A DNA stretch of 8,567 bases from an uncultured Clostridia bacterium (GTDB lineage Bacteria; Bacillota; Clostridia; Christensenellales; CAG-138). The DNA is taken from NCBI GenBank assembly GCA_947304365.1, contig CAMZAY010000036.1:1-8567 (forward strand), in the 5' to 3' direction. The notes under the pieces were generated by a model. The model searched no databases. It was not told where the DNA came from and saw only the letters and a program-made list of their open reading frames with translations. The first letter of the stretch is position 1, and each line of letters begins with the position of its first letter. The position numbers and the translations under genes are program-made. Below are positions 6,276 to 8,567 of the stretch, in pieces.

Positions 6276-6677
6276 TCAGCGGACGTCGAATTCAAGCTCG
6301 GGCAGAAGCTCCTGCAGGCTTCGGGCGAATTTGCCGTTATGCTCGCCCTGCTCGCCGGGAGCGCCGAGTATCACGACGCCCACGTCGTGCTCGTGCGCAA
6401 AATCCGCAAGGGACTGCTGTACGTTGTCCGTGCGGAGTATTGTAAGCTCCGCGCCCGCGTACTGGGCGCAGGTGAAAAGATAGTCTATCGCGTCCGCCTC
6501 GTCGGGCGAGTTCATGAATTTCTGCCCGTTCAGTACGCTGTGGACGATATAGAGGGGCGGCCGGACGCCGTTCTCGTCCGGCTGACTGCGCTTCACGCCG
6601 TGCAGTATCAGACGCTCGCAGGAGCGCTGGCCGGTCACGCAGACCATTATTCCCTTTTTGGCGTTTTCATTATCCAT
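6276..6677 (-). CDS. Universal stress protein-like (UspA/HUP fold) protein
   Basis: This 133-residue cytoplasmic protein matches the pattern of the Usp-like domains found in Clostridia and in KdpD. It has a first strand GIMVCVTGQRSCERLI (9-24), a central strand PPLYIVHSV (40-48), then AGAELTILRTDNVQQSLADFA (74-94) and VGVVILGAPGEQGEHNGKF (99-117). That last part resembles the Usp nucleotide-binding loop (G-x2-G...G), though without the usual Ser/Thr after the last glycine, so ATP binding is uncertain. Usp proteins typically respond to stress or energy state. Its ATG at 6677 is 6 bases after the LOG-like gene stop with no clear ribosome binding site, which suggests translation by re-initiation. 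Confidence 0.75.
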   Translation of the reverse strand: MDNENAKKGIMVCVTGQRSCERLILHGVKRSQPDENGVRPPLYIVHSVLNGQKFMNSPDEADAIDYLFTCAQYAGAELTILRTDNVQQSLADFAHEHDVGVVILGAPGEQGEHNGKFARSLQELLPELEFDVR

Positions 6678-6683
6678 TGTCGA

Positions 6684-7298
6684 TCATCGATCAATACAGT
6701 CGTTCGGCGCAAGCGCGTCGATCAGCTTATCCCTTACCGCGCCTCCCCTGTATGAGAGGCAGTATTCCACCGCGGACTTCGGATCCGCCGCCTCGTGCCA
6801 AAGGGTAAGGTAATCGGGGGCGGCAAAGCCCTCGCTCACGCATTTTTCAAGCTGGCGGATAAGCGGATCGAAATACCCGTCCGTGTTGAGTATCACGATC
6901 GCGGGATCCGCGTAGCCGAGCTGCTTAAGTGTCAGCACCTCCATGAGCTCCTCTATCGTGCCGAAGCCCCCCGCAAGGGCTATGAAGCCCGACGACATGC
7001 TCTCCATCGCCGCCTTGCGCTCGTGCATGGTGGGGGTGACGAGCTTTTCGGTGCAGTTCTCAAAAAAGATCCCGGGCTTGTTGAGCTTTTCGGGGATAAC
7101 GCCTATTATCCTGCCGCCCTCCGAAAAGCAGCCGCGCGCCGCGGCACCCATAAGTCCGGAGGTGCCCGCGCCGAACACCATGCCCCGCCCGGAGAGGGCG
7201 ATCAGCCTGCCCGTCTCGAACGCTGCGTCAAGATACGCGCGGCTCACCTTGTTGGACGAAGCGCCGAATATGCAGATGTTGTCGTTCGTCATACTCAT
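6684..7298 (-). CDS. LOG family protein (lysine decarboxylase-like / nucleotide 5'-monophosphate phosphoribohydrolase type)
   Basis: This 204-residue Rossmann-fold protein belongs to the LOG family, whose known members remove ribose-phosphate from cytokinin nucleotides or other nucleoside monophosphates. The N-terminal strand is ICIFGAS (8-14), with a GAGTSGLMGA loop (43-52). The substrate motif MHERKAAM (91-98) is intact. The catalytic signature PGGxGTxxE appears as AGGFGTIEE (109-117), with alanine replacing the first proline while Thr114 and Glu117 are kept. Despite the 'lysine decarboxylase' label in databases, members are not decarboxylases. ATG at 7298 has AGGGTG 7 bases upstream. It leads a cluster with a Usp-like and a small acidic protein. 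The family is secure; the substrate is unknown. Confidence 0.9.
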   Translation of the reverse strand: MSMTNDNICIFGASSNKVSRAYLDAAFETGRLIALSGRGMVFGAGTSGLMGAAARGCFSEGGRIIGVIPEKLNKPGIFFENCTEKLVTPTMHERKAAMESMSSGFIALAGGFGTIEELMEVLTLKQLGYADPAIVILNTDGYFDPLIRQLEKCVSEGFAAPDYLTLWHEAADPKSAVEYCLSYRGGAVRDKLIDALAPNDCIDR

Positions 7299-7371
7299 AT
7301 CATATCACCCTAAAGTGGCGAAAAAAACCTATTTTATGTCAAGCTTTTGTAAAACGTTTGTAAACGGCGGC

Positions 7372-8331
7372 TCAAACGTATTCGGCTATCAGCCTTTCAA
7401 GGGAGCCGTCCTCCTGCATCTCGTAGATAAGCATATCCGCAAGCTGCGCAAGCGCCGGTTCGTCCGACGAGGCGATGATGCAGTAGCGAAGACGGCCGAT
7501 CTCGGTATCGCAGAGGAAGTATTCGCCGACGCCCGTAAAATCGCTCAGCACGCGGCAGTATTTGTTGATGTACGCTCCCGACATGACGGCGGCCTCGATA
7601 TCGCCCTTTTTGAGGGCGGTCAGCAGCTCGTCATACGAGCCGTACTTGACGGATTCCAACGTCGGCGCGTTGGGATCGGGCGTGGGCTTGGGCTTCTTCA
7701 AAAGCCTGTCGATAAGCCCCTGCTCCGGCGTTTTGTTTATGCCCGCGGCATATGAGGCGAACACGTTTCCCGCGGGGGTGTCGGGTATGTAGCCGATAAG
7801 CAGCTCCGTCGGCGCCTTTTCGGAAGCCTCCTTTGTGAGCGTCATCAGATAGACCGTATCGGTGTAATACGGGTAGGAATACGAATACGCGCTTCCGAGC
7901 GTGGCGGGCTGCATGGCGATCGCGATATCCGCGCTGCCGTCCTTAAGTTTTGCCGTAAGGGTCTTCGAAGAGCAGGGGACGAGCTTCACCGGCTCCTCCG
8001 AATCGGGGAGTATCTTCTCCGCCAAAAGCCTTGCAAGCTCCGCCTCGAGTCCCTTGCCGTCCTCGCAGAAGCCGGGCATATCGTCCCGCACCGCAACGGA
8101 GAGCACGCCCTTCGATTCTATGCGCTTTATCTCAACGGAGCTCATGAGCCGCGTCTCCGGTTTCAGAAGCACCGCGGCGATAACGCCGAGTATGATCACG
8201 CCGGCAGCGATCAGGGCGATCCTAAGCCAGCGCCCCTCCTTGCCCTTCAGGGAAGGAAGGTCGTTAAGCCTGTTCTTCAAGCGCGGGGAAAGCCCCTTCG
8301 CCTTGCCTATTTTGTACGGATTCGTCCTCAT
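7372..8331 (-). CDS. Membrane-anchored solute-binding-like protein (SBP_bac_3 type)
   Basis: In this 319-residue protein a basic cytoplasmic N-terminus (1-35) precedes a transmembrane helix (about 36-57). An extracellular periplasmic-binding-like domain follows (about 65-319), beginning with VEIKRIESKGVLSVAVRDDMPGF, as in amino-acid-binding proteins. GSADIAIAM (132-140) and YPYYTDTVYLM (153-163) are also typical. A proline-rich insert, KKPKPTPDP (212-220), sits between the lobes. It is not a lipoprotein, and no ABC permease or ATPase gene is in the window, so it may be a transporter-independent sensor or binding protein. The ATG at 8331 lies only about 2 bases after the predicted transcription start. 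A TTG at codon 18 is the only nearby alternative, with a poor ribosome site. Confidence 0.87.
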   Translation of the reverse strand: MRTNPYKIGKAKGLSPRLKNRLNDLPSLKGKEGRWLRIALIAAGVIILGVIAAVLLKPETRLMSSVEIKRIESKGVLSVAVRDDMPGFCEDGKGLEAELARLLAEKILPDSEEPVKLVPCSSKTLTAKLKDGSADIAIAMQPATLGSAYSYSYPYYTDTVYLMTLTKEASEKAPTELLIGYIPDTPAGNVFASYAAGINKTPEQGLIDRLLKKPKPTPDPNAPTLESVKYGSYDELLTALKKGDIEAAVMSGAYINKYCRVLSDFTGVGEYFLCDTEIGRLRYCIIASSDEPALAQLADMLIYEMQEDGSLERLIAEYV

Positions 8332-8535
8332 ATCATATCATTATAACATGAATAAAGAGACTTTACAACTCAATAAAAGTTCGGGGATCACAAACCGGGA
8401 GCCGCTGTTTCGGAGTATTATCTGCGTATCGGACGGCATGGCGCAAAAATCTCCTTTTTGAGACGCTTCGCGGTTTTCAGCAGAAATACAAAATAAAGAT
8501 TTTGGGGTATTGGCTGTCCCCGGATATCTTTTTAT
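8332..8535. other. Non-coding stretch upstream of the solute-binding-like gene
   Basis: No credible gene is visible here. It holds the promoter at 8340-8368, an AT-rich 6-bp hairpin CAAAAA-N5-TTTTTG (8444-8460) and a weak GGGG-N10-CCCC inverted repeat near 8502-8520. Both hairpins are too weak to call as terminators. Confidence 0.6.
8340..8368 (-). promoter_or_regulatory. Extended -10 promoter of the solute-binding-like gene
   Basis: On the minus strand, TTGTAA (8368-8363) is followed by 17 bases and a perfect TATAAT (8345-8340) preceded by TG one base upstream, making an extended -10 element. The predicted start is near 8333, two bases before the ATG, so the mRNA may be leaderless. Confidence 0.75.
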
Positions 8536-8567
8536 ACGTTGACTTTTTTCAGGCTGAAAACCTGCAT
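8536..8567. repeat. Terminal direct repeat, right copy (32 bp)
   Basis: Identical to bases 1-32. If the ends join, the molecule is 8,535 bp and the solute-binding-like gene lies upstream of nothing but intergenic sequence and the end of the membrane-protein gene. Confidence 0.9.

Noticed and set aside
7314..7342. Promoter for the LOG-like gene based on TTGACA at 7342-7337
   Set aside because: The -35 hexamer is perfect, but no acceptable -10 lies 16-18 bases downstream.
1..8567. Plasmid or phage, suggested by the identical ends
   Set aside because: No replication initiator, partition, mobilisation, integrase or structural gene is present.
1..8567. CRISPR array, tRNA or rRNA gene
   Set aside because: No regularly spaced repeats, tRNA cloverleaf or rRNA signature was found on either strand.

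Overview
The window looks like a chromosomal segment from a Gram-positive, Clostridia-like bacterium (Bacillota, probably gut- or rumen-associated). This rests on gene content, strong AGGAGG-type ribosome binding sites, sigma-A-type promoters (TTGACA/TATAAT with 17-base spacing) and GC-rich codon usage; no marker gene fixes the lineage. All eight supported genes lie on the minus strand, so transcription runs from right to left.

Right to left, the layout is as follows. (1) 8332-8567 is non-coding and holds an extended -10 promoter that fires almost at the start codon of a membrane-anchored solute-binding-like protein (7372-8331). (2) A three-gene cluster encodes a LOG/lysine-decarboxylase-like nucleotide-binding protein (6684-7298), a universal-stress-like protein (6276-6677) and a small, very acidic unknown protein (5936-6247). 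A GC-rich hairpin follows it. (3) A patatin-like phospholipase (4959-5813) has its own promoter and a TTG start. (4) A 351-base gap (4608-4958) carries a strong promoter and a roughly 280-base leader with several hairpins, one of them an intrinsic-terminator structure. It precedes a GT4 glycosyltransferase (3462-4607) that overlaps a PlsC-like acyltransferase (2669-3475). (5) A 199-base gap holds a long inverted repeat and the promoter of a two-gene unit: a regulator that joins an XRE DNA-binding domain to a sigma-70 region-4-like domain (2005-2469), overlapped by a single-pass membrane protein with a large extracellular part (99-2018).

Two themes stand out. The patatin, glycosyltransferase and acyltransferase suggest turnover and synthesis of membrane (glyco)lipids. 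The XRE/region-4 regulator plus membrane protein resembles the sigma/anti-sigma pairs common in Clostridia, but with sigma region 2 replaced by an XRE domain; this is the best candidate here for an undescribed signalling system. The second is the structured leader upstream of the glycosyltransferase, which may control transcription of the glycolipid genes.

The first and last 32 bases of the window are identical. This implies either a circular molecule of 8,535 bp or a contig bounded by a repeat. No replication, mobilisation or phage gene is present, so a plasmid or phage is not supported by gene content.
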